Shown here: in pieces, positions 10,273-20,310 of the stretch
Layout: every line of letters starts with the position of its first letter
Position numbering within the stretch: the stretch's first letter is position 1
Assembly (NCBI GenBank): GCA_019636675.1
Contig: JAHBXC010000001.1
Coordinates: 372,001-436,000, forward strand
Source of the DNA: Phycisphaeraceae bacterium
GTDB lineage: Bacteria; Planctomycetota; Phycisphaerae; Phycisphaerales; UBA1924
Reading direction: 5' to 3'
DNA length: 64,000 nucleotides
Position numbers and translations under genes: made by a program
Notes under the pieces: model-generated
The model's database searches: none
What the model was told of the DNA's origin: nothing
The model's input: only the letters and a program-made list of their open reading frames with translations

Positions 10273-11796
10273 TCAGCTCGTCGTCACGCTCTGCTGGGTC
10301 GTGTTCGTCGTCAGGGGCGCGGCGCCGGCGGAGCGGAGGACGCGAGACATCTCGACGATCAGCGTATCGTCGGCGATGGGGCCGAAGCGGTGGCGGTCGA
10401 CGGCGTCGAGGATGCCCTGTGCCGCGCTCCCGTTGGCCCAGGTCGAGGGGCTGGCGACGAGGCGCATCATGCCGTCGACGCGGATCATCTTGCCCTTCTG
10501 GTCGCGCGCCTCGATGGCGCCGTCGGTGTAGGCGATGAGCGTGTCGCCCGGGCCGAAGCGCACGGCGACCTGGCCGGCGTCGAAGGCCTCGGTGGGCACG
10601 GCGCCCAGCACGAAGGCGGTGCTGTTGAGTTGCTCGATGCGCCCGTCGACGGTGCGGATGAACGCCGGGGGGTGCCCGCCGCTGGCGAACTCGAGCGCGC
10701 CCTCGACGCCCAGATTGGGATCGATGCGGATGCACAGGGCGGTGACATAGACGCTGTGCTCGGCGAGGGTCAGGTGGACATAGCGGTTGAGCGCGTCGAG
10801 GAGCGCGCCGGGGGTGGTGTCGGGGTTCTCGGCGAAGAGGCGTTCGAGCTCGCCGTGGAGGCGGTTGACGGTGAGCGCCGCCGGGATGCCGTGGCCGGTG
10901 ACATCGATGATGACGACGGAGAGGCGCGACTGCTCGCCGTGGGGCGAGGGCGCGAAGCGCCGGTAGAGGAAGTCGCCGCCGATCTGGCGCATGGGTTCGT
11001 AGCGGTAGTCGAAGCTGACGGGGCCCTCGAGGTGGACCTTGGGGAAGAGGGACTCGTGGATGCGTCGCGCGTCGACGAGCTCGCGCTTCATGTCGTAGTA
11101 GCGCCCCCGGATGGTGCGGATCATGAAGCGGTTGCGAAAGCGCCCGTGGCGCCACCAGCACACGCCGATCCCCGGCAGCACCACGATCGGCGACAGCGCG
11201 ACGGTCAGCAGGATCGCCAGCGTGGTCGCGGCGTAGAAAATCACCACGAGCAGGTTGGCCGCCAGCAGCGGGATCATCGGCCGGATCGACTCGCGCGGCG
11301 TCCAGGGCAGGAACAGGCACGCGAAGAAGTGCAGCGAGAACACGCTCGCGAGCCCGGCGACCGCGATCGGTGAGCGACCCGCCTTCGCCGGGTCGAGCCC
11401 GCTGGCGCGCAGCGTCTCGATCATGATGGGCGTGGAGACCAGCGTGAGAAGCCCCGACAGGACGATCAGCCAGGTCGTGAGGCGCAGCGTCTTCTCGCGC
11501 TCGAGACTGTGCCGGAACACATAAACGAAAGCGGCGACATACATGCCCAGCGAGACGATCTGGAAGGGCAGCGAAACGCCGATGCTCACCCGCACGGCGC
11601 GGGCGATGCCCTCATCGTCGGGGGTGCCCTGGATCGCGATTGCGCCGGGGAACAGCCACGCGACGAGCATGGGCAGGAAGTTGATCAGCCCGAGCGTGAT
11701 CACGACGCCCGCGTACCACAGGAAGCGACGGCGCAGCCAGCCGACGCGCTCGGCCTCGAACTCGGCGTGGAACTCGCTGGTGAAGGTCTGGCTCAT
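10273..11796 (-). CDS. membrane-anchored SpoIIE/RsbU-type PP2C serine phosphatase
   Basis: This 507-residue protein has five or more membrane helices in about residues 20-220, then a SpoIIE-type phosphatase domain. Motifs include IGGDFLYRR, DVTGHGIPAAL, SGGHPP, TDGAIEARD and DDTLIVE, which carry the metal-binding Asp residues of PP2C phosphatases. RsbU/SpoIIE proteins remove phosphate from anti-anti-sigma factors in partner-switching pathways; no anti-sigma gene is in view, so the target is unknown. ATG 11796 was chosen over 11856 because the longer form would overlap the stop of the upstream cobalamin gene. It lies 10 bases after that gene and is probably cotranscribed with it. Confidence 0.9.
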   Translation of the reverse strand: MSQTFTSEFHAEFEAERVGWLRRRFLWYAGVVITLGLINFLPMLVAWLFPGAIAIQGTPDDEGIARAVRVSIGVSLPFQIVSLGMYVAAFVYVFRHSLEREKTLRLTTWLIVLSGLLTLVSTPIMIETLRASGLDPAKAGRSPIAVAGLASVFSLHFFACLFLPWTPRESIRPMIPLLAANLLVVIFYAATTLAILLTVALSPIVVLPGIGVCWWRHGRFRNRFMIRTIRGRYYDMKRELVDARRIHESLFPKVHLEGPVSFDYRYEPMRQIGGDFLYRRFAPSPHGEQSRLSVVIIDVTGHGIPAALTVNRLHGELERLFAENPDTTPGALLDALNRYVHLTLAEHSVYVTALCIRIDPNLGVEGALEFASGGHPPAFIRTVDGRIEQLNSTAFVLGAVPTEAFDAGQVAVRFGPGDTLIAYTDGAIEARDQKGKMIRVDGMMRLVASPSTWANGSAAQGILDAVDRHRFGPIADDTLIVEMSRVLRSAGAAPLTTNTTQQSVTTS

Positions 11797-11806
11797 CCGT
11801 GCGCCG

Positions 11807-12415
11807 TCACTCCGAAGGGGTATGCTCGCGCGAGGCGCCTGGGACCCAGAGGACATCGCCGCCGTGGTCGATGTTGGCGACGCGCGCCAGGACGAACAGC
11901 AGGTCGCTCAGACGGTTGAGGTACACGCACGCGTGCTCGTTGGTGCGCTCGGGCTCGGCGGCGCGCAGGCGCGTCGCGGCGCGCTCGGCGCGCCGGGTGA
12001 CGGCGCGCGCGACATGGAGCGCCGCGGCGAGCGCCGTGCCCCCGGGCAGCACGAACGAGTTGAGCGGCTTGAGACGCGTGTTGTACTCGTCGATCAGCGC
12101 TTCGATCCGATCGATCTGCGCCTTCTCGATGCGCAGGCGCTCGCCGGGCTTCTCGCCCGGGGTGATGGGCGAGCACAGGTCGGCGCCCACATCGAACAGC
12201 TCGTTCTGCACGCCCACGAGGTGGTCGCGCATCGCGCCGGTCGCGGCGCCGGCGCGTGCCGCCTCGATGACAGCCAGCCCCAGCGCGCTGTTGGCCTCGT
12301 CGACCTCGCCGTAGGCCTCGACGCGGATGTGGGTCTTGGGGACGGTCGATCCGTCGCCGAGCATGCACTGCCCGCCGTCGCCGAACTTGGTGTAGATCTT
12401 GCTCAGCCGGACCAT
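11807..12415 (-). CDS. PduO-type cob(I)alamin adenosyltransferase
   Basis: The 202-residue enzyme transfers the adenosyl group of ATP to cob(I)alamin to make adenosylcobalamin. The N-terminal ATP-binding region YTKFGDGGQCMLGDGS and the block RVEAYGEVDEANSALG are typical, as is RRAER in the C-terminal helix bundle. It implies B12-dependent enzymes elsewhere. The importer at 46986-49688 could supply cobalamin, though its substrate is not proven. It is the first gene of a two-gene minus-strand unit with the SpoIIE-type phosphatase. Confidence 0.93.
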   Translation of the reverse strand: MVRLSKIYTKFGDGGQCMLGDGSTVPKTHIRVEAYGEVDEANSALGLAVIEAARAGAATGAMRDHLVGVQNELFDVGADLCSPITPGEKPGERLRIEKAQIDRIEALIDEYNTRLKPLNSFVLPGGTALAAALHVARAVTRRAERAATRLRAAEPERTNEHACVYLNRLSDLLFVLARVANIDHGGDVLWVPGASREHTPSE

Positions 12416-12467
12416 GCGTGTCTCGCGTGCGCGCCGTGGTGATGAATCGCGACGACAGTGTAGCGAA

Positions 12468-12510
12468 CCGGCGAAAAGAAAACGCCCCGCGGGGGTGATT
12501 CCGCGGGGCG
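12468..12510 (-). terminator. intrinsic terminator after fusA
   Basis: A perfect 10-bp stem (12483-12492 with 12501-12510) is followed on the minus strand by TTTTCTTTTC. It lies 35 bases after the fusA stop. Confidence 0.9.
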
Positions 12511-12544
12511 GGGCTGGGATTTCACTTCATCTGGCCCGAGCCGA

Positions 12545-14662
12545 TCAGGCCGACTCGACGACTTCCTTGACCATGTTCGCCGGGAGGGGGCGATAGGTCA
12601 GGGGCTCCATGGAGGCGGCGGCGCGACCCTGGGACATGCCGCGGAGGGAGGTCGTGTACCCGAAGAGCTCGGACAGCGGGACCTCGGCGGTGATGATGCG
12701 GGTGTTGGAGCGTTCCTCGGTGTCGACGATCATGCCTCGGCGGGAGGAGATGTCGCCGGTCACGTTGCCGAAGTAGTCCTCGGGGGTCGTGATGGTGACC
12801 TTCATGATGGGCTCGAGCAGGGTGACCTTGGCCTTGTTGCAGGCCTCGTGCAGCGCGAGGCGCGCCGCCTGCTCGAAGGCGACCTGCGACGAGTCGACCG
12901 GGTGGTACGAGCCGTCGATGAGCTCGACCTTGATGTTGATGAGCTGGTAGCCGGCGAGGACGCCCGAGAGGGCGGTCTGGCGGATGCCGTACTCGACGGA
13001 GGGGATGTACTCCTTCGGGATGCGCCCCTGCACGACCTTGTTCTCGAAGGCGACGCCCTCGGTGAAGTCGAGCTCGGCGGCCTCGGCCTCTTCCTTGGTG
13101 AAGGGGACGAGGTTGATGATCACATCGCCGAACTGGCCGCGACCGCCGGTCTGCTTGACGAACTTGCCACGGATGTTCTCGGCGGCGCCCATGATGGTCT
13201 CGCGGTACGAGACGCGGGGCTTGCCGACCTCGACGTTGACCTTCATGTCGCGGACGAGCTTGTTCTTGATGATCTCGAGGTGGAGCTCGCCCATGCCCGC
13301 GATGATGGTCTGGCCGGTCTCGTCGTCGAAGTGCGAGCGGAACGAGGGGTCCTCGCGGCGGATGGTGACGAGCGCGTCGGCGAGCTTCTGCTTGTCGGCG
13401 CTGGTCTTGGGCTCGATGGACATCGAGATGACCGGCTCGGGGAACGTCATCTTCTCGAGGATGATGGGCTCGTCGATCGCGCACAGGGTGTCGCCGGTGA
13501 TCGAGTCCTTCATGCCGACGATCGCGACGATGTTGCCGGCGCCGACCTCGTCGAGGGTGTTGCGCGTGTTCGCGTGCATCTCGAAGATGCGGCTGGCGAT
13601 CTCGCGCTTCTTGTTGGCCGGGTTCATGACGCGGTCGCCCTTCTTGATCGTGCCCGAGTAGACGCGCACGTAGGTCAGGTCGCCGTGCTGGTCGCTGACG
13701 ACCTTGAACACGAGGCCGGAGAAGGGCGCGGTCTTGTCGTGGGGGCGGCTGGTCTTCTCGCCGCTGTCGGGGTCGATGCCCTGGACCTCTTCGACCTCGT
13801 TGGGGGCCGGGAGGAACTTGACGACCGCGTCGAGGAGGCGCTGGACGCCGATGTTCTTGAGGGCGGCGCCGCAGAGGGTCGGGAAGCACTCGCGGGCGAG
13901 CGTGCCCTTGCGGATGGCCTTCTCGATCTCCTCGGGGGTGATCGTCTCGTCGGCGAGGAACTTCTCCATGAGGGCGTCGTCGTACTCGGCCGCCTTCTCG
14001 ATCATCATCTGACGCCACTCTTCGGCGGTGTCCTGCAGGTCCTCGGGGATGGGGACCTCGGTGATGACGGCGCCCAGCTCGTTGGCGTCGAACTCGAAGG
14101 CCTTCATCGTGATGAGATCGATGATGCCCTTGAAGGTGTTGCCCTGGCCCAGGGGGTACTGGATGGGGACGGCGTTGGCGCCGAGGCGCTTGCCGATGGA
14201 CTTGAAGGAGTACTCGAAGTCCGCGCCCATCTTGTCCATCTTGTTGATGAAGCACATGCGCGGGACGCGGTAGCGCTCGGCCTGACGCCAGACGGTCTCG
14301 GACTGGGCCTCGACGCCCTCCTTGCCGTCGAACACCGCGACCGCGCCGTCGAGGACGCGGAGCGAGCGCTCGACCTCGATGGTGAAGTCGACGTGGCCGG
14401 GGGTGTCGATGAGGTTCATCTTGTACATCTGGCCGTGGTAGTTCCACGGGCAGGTGGTGGCGGCAGACTGGATGGTGATGCCGCGCTCCTGCTCTTCCTG
14501 CAGGAAGTCCATCGTGGCGGTGCCCTCGTGGACCTCGCCGAGCTTGTAGTTCTTGCCGGTGTAGAAGAGGATGCGCTCGGAGACGGTGGTCTTGCCCGCG
14601 TCGATGTGGGCGCAGATGCCGAAGTTGCGGGTGAATTTCAGGTCGTCGCTGAACATGGACAT
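12545..14662 (-). CDS. fusA: elongation factor G
   Basis: This 705-residue translational GTPase drives tRNA-mRNA translocation on the ribosome. The G motifs are intact: AHIDAGKTT near residue 18, ERGITIQSAATT, DTPGHVDFT and NKMDKMGADF. Domains II to V follow, ending in the usual RPLPANMVKEVV. ATG 14662 is preceded by AGGAA; ATG 14656 (MFSDD) is a close alternative. The gene is not with rpsL, rpsG or tuf as in the usual str operon. It may be a standalone copy, possibly one of several EF-G paralogs in the genome. Confidence 0.97.
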   Translation of the reverse strand: MSMFSDDLKFTRNFGICAHIDAGKTTVSERILFYTGKNYKLGEVHEGTATMDFLQEEQERGITIQSAATTCPWNYHGQMYKMNLIDTPGHVDFTIEVERSLRVLDGAVAVFDGKEGVEAQSETVWRQAERYRVPRMCFINKMDKMGADFEYSFKSIGKRLGANAVPIQYPLGQGNTFKGIIDLITMKAFEFDANELGAVITEVPIPEDLQDTAEEWRQMMIEKAAEYDDALMEKFLADETITPEEIEKAIRKGTLARECFPTLCGAALKNIGVQRLLDAVVKFLPAPNEVEEVQGIDPDSGEKTSRPHDKTAPFSGLVFKVVSDQHGDLTYVRVYSGTIKKGDRVMNPANKKREIASRIFEMHANTRNTLDEVGAGNIVAIVGMKDSITGDTLCAIDEPIILEKMTFPEPVISMSIEPKTSADKQKLADALVTIRREDPSFRSHFDDETGQTIIAGMGELHLEIIKNKLVRDMKVNVEVGKPRVSYRETIMGAAENIRGKFVKQTGGRGQFGDVIINLVPFTKEEAEAAELDFTEGVAFENKVVQGRIPKEYIPSVEYGIRQTALSGVLAGYQLINIKVELIDGSYHPVDSSQVAFEQAARLALHEACNKAKVTLLEPIMKVTITTPEDYFGNVTGDISSRRGMIVDTEERSNTRIITAEVPLSELFGYTTSLRGMSQGRAAASMEPLTYRPLPANMVKEVVESA

Positions 14663-15193
14663 GGCTGCAAGGTTCCTGGGTTGAGCGTTGCTCGCTCGGG
14701 AGGAGCGAGTGTCTCCGGGCGCTCCCGGCGTCTGGGTTCTGGTTTCCGGCGCCGCACGCCCCTCGCGCGAGGGACGCGACGCATCGCCGATGACTCTCCG
14801 CCGGGCCATCCACCATCACCGGATGGGTCAGGTCGCCGACGGTCTGGTTTGGCTCGTGCTGGGCCCGCCCGGCTTTCCGCCATCGCGATCACGCGCGGCG
14901 CTTCGGATCGGGCCGGGGTTGTCGCTCGACCTCACGATGATCCCCGCGAGGTCGCGCGGGCGGTCAGCGTGGGTCGGCGTCCTCATCCTCGTCGGTCGAG
15001 GTCATGGATACGCCTCCTGCTGTGGTGCGGCGCCGGTTCATGCACAGGGAATCCACCGGTGCAGAATTCGGCCGGGAATGGTAAGCCGCGGGGGTAGTCA
15101 GTCAAGGATCGGCCCGCCCCCCCACCGCGGCCCTGGCCCGTCCGGCTCCAGCCGCTTGGAGCCGACCCCCTCCCCGGTCCGATAGCACCCCTC
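14663..15193. other. 531-base gap between fusA and the sulfotransferases
   Basis: It should hold the fusA promoter and leader (minus) and the sulfotransferase promoter (plus). Two small inverted repeats lie in the fusA leader: CTCGCT/AGCGAG near 14693-14711 and CCGGG/CCCGG near 14718-14731. No convincing gene or promoter was identified; a 165-residue plus-strand ORF spans it but is low-complexity. Confidence 0.5.
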
Positions 15194-16081
15194 ATGACGC
15201 CCGACGCGTTCTCCGTGACCGACGCCCTCCGCGAGCACGCGGCGCTCGACTCGCTCACCCCTTGCTTCGTCATAGGCCCCATGAAGTCGGGCACGACCTG
15301 GCTGGCGAGGGCGCTGGCGGAGCACCCCCGGATCGCCTCGTCGTACGAGTCGCACGCGGCCGATGTGCTGCTGCCCCGGCTCGGGGCGGCGATCGACGAC
15401 TACCACGCGACCATCGACGCCTGGGGGCGGGGGCCTTCGGTTGGTCTGGGAGCGACGGACGCCCTGCTGCTCAGGCGCGTTGCTCTCGACCGGCTGCTGC
15501 TGCGCTACCTGCGCGAGTCGGGCAAGCCGGCGGATCGCGTCCGCGTGGTCGCCGACAAGACGCCGATGCACGCGCTGCATGTGGACGAACTCGCGGCGTT
15601 GTACCCGCGCGCGAGGTTCATCCTCTGCACGCGCGATGTGCGCGACGCGGCGGTCAGCGCGTGGAAGCACCTGCACGAGCTGTCGGGGCACCGCAAGGGC
15701 GCGACCTTCGAGGAGTACGCGCGCCACTACGCGCGGGATCTGTGGGCCCGGCCGGTGCGCGCGGCGATGGAGTCGTTCTCGCGTCTCGCACGCGAGAGAT
15801 GGATGACGGTCGAGTACGAGGCGCATAAGGCCGACCCGCGCAGCACGCTGCGTGAAGTGTTCGCCTTCCTTGGCGTGGACTCCGACGACGCGACGACGGG
15901 GAGGATCGCTGACGCGACGGACTTCCGACGCTTCTCGGGGCGCCCCGCGGGCGAGGAACGGGCGATGTTCTATCGCAAGGGCGTGGTGGGGGATTGGGAG
16001 AATCACATGACGCCGGAACTGGGCGAAGAGCTCACATCGCTGGCCATCACAAAGCACCAGGACGCGAGAGCACACTCATGA
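15194..16081 (+). CDS. PAPS-dependent sulfotransferase, first of a tandem pair
   Basis: This 295-residue protein has the 5'-phosphosulfate loop GPMKSGTTWL (Lys at 31) and the 3'-phosphate block CTRDVRDAAVSAWKH near residue 150. These are the two PAPS-binding signatures of cytosolic-type sulfotransferases. The C-terminal FYRKGVVGDWENHMTPE segment matches the family's RKGxxGDWKN motif. It would move sulfate from PAPS to an alcohol or amine; the acceptor cannot be read from sequence. Its stop overlaps the start of the next gene (ATGA), so the two are translationally coupled. Confidence 0.93.
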   Translation: MTPDAFSVTDALREHAALDSLTPCFVIGPMKSGTTWLARALAEHPRIASSYESHAADVLLPRLGAAIDDYHATIDAWGRGPSVGLGATDALLLRRVALDRLLLRYLRESGKPADRVRVVADKTPMHALHVDELAALYPRARFILCTRDVRDAAVSAWKHLHELSGHRKGATFEEYARHYARDLWARPVRAAMESFSRLARERWMTVEYEAHKADPRSTLREVFAFLGVDSDDATTGRIADATDFRRFSGRPAGEERAMFYRKGVVGDWENHMTPELGEELTSLAITKHQDARAHS

Positions 16082-17037
16082 CACACCTACACTCCGTCGA
16101 CATCGATTCACAGAGCTTCGCCGATTGGCAGTCGGAATCGCGACTGATCGATGCGCTCACGCCGATATTCGTCATCGGACCCAACAAATGCGGCACGACC
16201 TGGATGAACCGCTCACTCGCGGCGCACCCGCACGCGGTCGGGCTGCGACAGGAATCGCAGCTGCTGACGATGAGAGTTCCCCCGCTGGCCGCGGCGCTCG
16301 AGGAGTTCCGCGCCCCGTCTCGTAAGGCATGGACCGAGCAGAAGTGGGTCGAGCTGACCGCCGAAGACACTCTCTTCGGGCTGCGCCAGATGATCGACCG
16401 TGTTGTGCTCCGTTCGCTGAAGGTTTCCGGGAAATGGCGTCCGGAGCAGACACGCGCCTTCGTGGAAAAGACGCCGCAGCATGCGCGACACGCGCTCACG
16501 CTCGCCTCGCTGTACCCGAAGGCGAAGTTTGTCTGCTGTCTCCGTGATGTACGAGATGCGGTTGTGAGTGCGCACGGCCACATGCAGGGAATCCAGGGGT
16601 CGATGACCGCCTCGTCAATCGAGTCCTTCGCGTTCTATTATCTCGAGCACATCTACGCGCCGGCGATCGTCGGCGCTCGCTCCGCGGCCAGACAACTCGG
16701 CCCCGATCGGTACATCGAAGTACGCTACGAGGACAGGAAAGGCGACGATCCGGGAGAGTTATCGCGGGTTCTGGAATTCGCGGGACTCGACGGCGCGCAT
16801 TTGCAGGCCTGCGTGGATGGCGGCTCCTTCGAGCGCTACTCGGGCGGGCGTCGGCCCGGAGAAGAAGCCCGCCACTTCATGCGCAAGGGAGTTGCGGGCG
16901 ATTGGGTCAACTACCTCCGCCCGGACTTCGCGGAGATTCTGCTTCGCGTGACCAGCGAATCGCTCGGGGAATGGAACAACCCGCCTTTCGCGACCACTCG
17001 TCGCGGCGTGTGCGGGCCAACCCCGGTCGTCGCGTGA
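16078..17037 (+). CDS. PAPS-dependent sulfotransferase, second of a tandem pair
   Basis: This 319-residue paralog of the gene before it has the same layout: GPNKCGTTWM (5' loop), CLRDVRDAVVSAHGH (3' block) and FMRKGVAGDWVNYLRPDF. ATG 16078 overlaps the upstream stop as ATGA; an upstream in-frame start at 15994 would lie inside the first gene. The two proteins share the motifs but differ widely between them, suggesting an old duplication and different acceptors. By eye its coding sequence looks less GC-extreme than that of its neighbour. Confidence 0.93.
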   Translation: MTHLHSVDIDSQSFADWQSESRLIDALTPIFVIGPNKCGTTWMNRSLAAHPHAVGLRQESQLLTMRVPPLAAALEEFRAPSRKAWTEQKWVELTAEDTLFGLRQMIDRVVLRSLKVSGKWRPEQTRAFVEKTPQHARHALTLASLYPKAKFVCCLRDVRDAVVSAHGHMQGIQGSMTASSIESFAFYYLEHIYAPAIVGARSAARQLGPDRYIEVRYEDRKGDDPGELSRVLEFAGLDGAHLQACVDGGSFERYSGGRRPGEEARHFMRKGVAGDWVNYLRPDFAEILLRVTSESLGEWNNPPFATTRRGVCGPTPVVA

Positions 17038-17103
17038 GAAGCATCGTTCTGCGTTCATCTCCGATGCGCCGGTCGACCGGCGCTCTGTGAGTGAGCGTAC
17101 ACC

Positions 17104-17129
17104 AAAAAACCCGCCCTTGCGGGCGGGTT
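17104..17129 (-). terminator. intrinsic terminator after the prolyl oligopeptidase gene
   Basis: A 9-bp stem, AACCCGCCC/GGGCGGGTT (17108-17116 with 17121-17129), closes a 4-base loop and is followed on the minus strand by TTTTGG. It lies about 30 bases after the stop at 17160. It may also end the convergent sulfotransferase transcript. Confidence 0.85.
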
Positions 17130-17159
17130 CGGGTTACTGCGTCATTCACGCGGGGCTTT

Positions 17160-19274
17160 TCAGTTTTTCTTGCCGGCGCCCATCAGACCGGTCTGCCACA
17201 TCACGAAGGCCTGCTGATCGGCGACGTCGCGGACGCGCATCGAGAGCGGCTTGCCCTGGCCGTGCCCGCCGTCCATGTCCACCCAGAGGAGCACCGGCTT
17301 GTCGGTGGGGTCGCTGGTGGTCGCGGCCTGCATGGCGGCGGCGTACTTGCGCGCGTGGAGCGGGTGGACGCGCGTGTCGTTCTCGCCGGCGGTGACGAGG
17401 ATCGCCGGGTACTTCACGCCGTCCTTGATGTTCTGGTAGGGCGAGTACTGGCGGAGGAAACTGAACTGCGAGGAGTCTTCGGCGGTGCCGTACTCGGGCA
17501 CCCAGAAGCGGGCCATGAGGAACTGCTCGAAGCGCAGCATGTCAAGGAGCGGGACGGCGACGATCGCCGCCGAGAACAGCTCGGGCTTCTGCAGGACAAC
17601 GGCGCCGGTGAGCAGCCCGCCGTTGCTCCCGCCCTGGATGGCGAGGTTCTGGGGCCGGGTGTAGTTGTTGTCGATCAGCCACTCGGCGGCGGCGACAAAG
17701 TCGTCGAAGACGTTCTGCTTGTTCTCGAGCGTGCCGGCGCGGTGCCACGCGTCGCCGTACTCGCCTCCGCCCCGGAGGTTGGCGACGGCGTAGACGCCGC
17801 CGGCCTCGAGCCATGGGAAGAGAGTGGCGCTGAAGGAGGGAGTCATGGAGATGTTGAAGCCGCCGTAGCCGTAGAGCAGGGTCGGGCGCTGGCCGTCGAG
17901 TTCGATGCCCTTCTTGTGGACGAGGAACATCGAGACCTTGGTGCCGTCCTTGCTGGTGTACCAGACCTGCTTGACCTCGGCGAGTTCGGGGTCGACCTTG
18001 ACCTCGGGGCGCTCCCAGAGCTCGCGCGAGTTGCGCGCGAGGTCGATTCGATAGATGCTGGGGGGCGTGTTGTAGCTGGAGAAGGAGAGGAAGGCCTCGG
18101 TGCGGTCTTCATCGACGGAGAGGCCGGCCGAACCGATGCCGGGGAGCTCGACGGCGCCCAGGGGCTTGCCGTTGAGGTCGAACTTCTCGATGGAGGTCGA
18201 GGCGTTCTTGAGGTAGGACGCGACGAGCATGTCCTTGGCGTGGCCCACGCCGGTGAGCGTGGCGTCCTTGCGCTCGGGGATGAGCTCCTTCCAGTTCTCC
18301 TCGGTCGGGTTCCTGAGGTCGACCGCCATGACGCGACGGTTGGACGCGTTGTAGGGGGTGACCATGTAGAGCGTGTCGCCGCGGACAGCGCCGGAGAAGG
18401 TGGCGTCCTTGCCCTCGACGATGGTGCGCTTCTCGAACTCGCCCGTCTCGAACCACTTCTTGAGGTCGACGACGTACAGGTCGTTGGAGCGTGTGCCGGT
18501 CCAGTACCCAAGGATCATCCAGCGCGCGTCCTTGTCGATGGACGCGAACGGTCCCCAGGTCGTGGAGAACTGTTTGAACAGCGTGGGGTCGGTGCGATGG
18601 TGGCGCCCGATCTTGTGGAAGCGGATCTGGCGCGAGTACGCGTTCTTGATGTCTTCGAGCTGGCTGTAGAAGAACCCGGACGAGTCGGGCAGCCACTGCA
18701 CGCCGCTGACCTTGTTGGGGATCTCGTCGGCGAGCCACTCGCCGGTGTTCACGTCGAGCAGGTGCAGCGTCGAGTTCTCGTCGCCGGCGCGGCTGATGCC
18801 AAAGGCGAGCAGTCGCCCGTCGTCGCTGGGGCTGTACCAGTCGAGGGAGATCAGGCCCTTGCTGTCGAGCGTGTTCACGTCGAGCAGCGTGACGGGCTCG
18901 CCGGAGTGGCCGGTGCGGTAGTAGAGCACCGGCTGGTTCTGCGACGCTTCACGCTTGGTGTAGAAGTAACGGGCGCCCTTCATGCGAGGGGAACTGATGG
19001 AGGATGTCTCCATGAGCTCGCGCAGGCGCGCCTCGAGCTTGTCGCGGCCCGGGATCCCGTCGAGGACCGAGCGGGTGTACGCGTTCTGCTCGTCGGTCCA
19101 CTGGAGCACCTCGGGCGTGCTCGTGCCCTTGTCGCCCTCCAGCCAGCGGTAGTTGTCGACGATCTCGACGCCGTGGTAGTTGTCGGTGACGGGGCGCTTC
19201 GCGGTGGCGGGCGGCGCGGCCAGCGACGAGGAGCCGAGCGCGGCGCAGGCGAGGACAGCAAGGATGCGTTTCAT
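17160..19274 (-). CDS. secreted prolyl oligopeptidase (S9A)
   Basis: This 704-residue serine peptidase has a cleavable signal peptide (about 1-20), so it acts in the periplasm or outside, unlike the usual cytosolic enzyme. The N-terminal block DNYHGVEIVDNYRWLEG leads into a seven-bladed propeller. The hydrolase domain carries Ser in GGSNGG (about residue 550), Asp in ENDTRV (about 630) and His in GGHGQG (about 671). The family cuts short peptides after proline. It stands alone between convergent and divergent neighbours, with a clear terminator. Confidence 0.95.
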   Translation of the reverse strand: MKRILAVLACAALGSSSLAAPPATAKRPVTDNYHGVEIVDNYRWLEGDKGTSTPEVLQWTDEQNAYTRSVLDGIPGRDKLEARLRELMETSSISSPRMKGARYFYTKREASQNQPVLYYRTGHSGEPVTLLDVNTLDSKGLISLDWYSPSDDGRLLAFGISRAGDENSTLHLLDVNTGEWLADEIPNKVSGVQWLPDSSGFFYSQLEDIKNAYSRQIRFHKIGRHHRTDPTLFKQFSTTWGPFASIDKDARWMILGYWTGTRSNDLYVVDLKKWFETGEFEKRTIVEGKDATFSGAVRGDTLYMVTPYNASNRRVMAVDLRNPTEENWKELIPERKDATLTGVGHAKDMLVASYLKNASTSIEKFDLNGKPLGAVELPGIGSAGLSVDEDRTEAFLSFSSYNTPPSIYRIDLARNSRELWERPEVKVDPELAEVKQVWYTSKDGTKVSMFLVHKKGIELDGQRPTLLYGYGGFNISMTPSFSATLFPWLEAGGVYAVANLRGGGEYGDAWHRAGTLENKQNVFDDFVAAAEWLIDNNYTRPQNLAIQGGSNGGLLTGAVVLQKPELFSAAIVAVPLLDMLRFEQFLMARFWVPEYGTAEDSSQFSFLRQYSPYQNIKDGVKYPAILVTAGENDTRVHPLHARKYAAAMQAATTSDPTDKPVLLWVDMDGGHGQGKPLSMRVRDVADQQAFVMWQTGLMGAGKKN

Positions 19275-19353
19275 CGGCGGGGTTTCTCCAGACTGACAGG
19301 GACGCCCGGCGGGGCGTGCGTTGGGGATACTACCGCCCGGGAGCGGGTCCGGT

Positions 19354-20301
<948 letters not shown>

Positions 20302-20310
20302 GGTGTGTGC

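Noticed and set aside
12848..15097. 749-residue plus-strand ORF opposite fusA
   Set aside because: Shadow of fusA.
14688..15185. 165-residue plus-strand ORF in the fusA-sulfotransferase gap
   Set aside because: Low-complexity Gly/Arg/Ser content, no ribosome-binding site, no recognisable domain.
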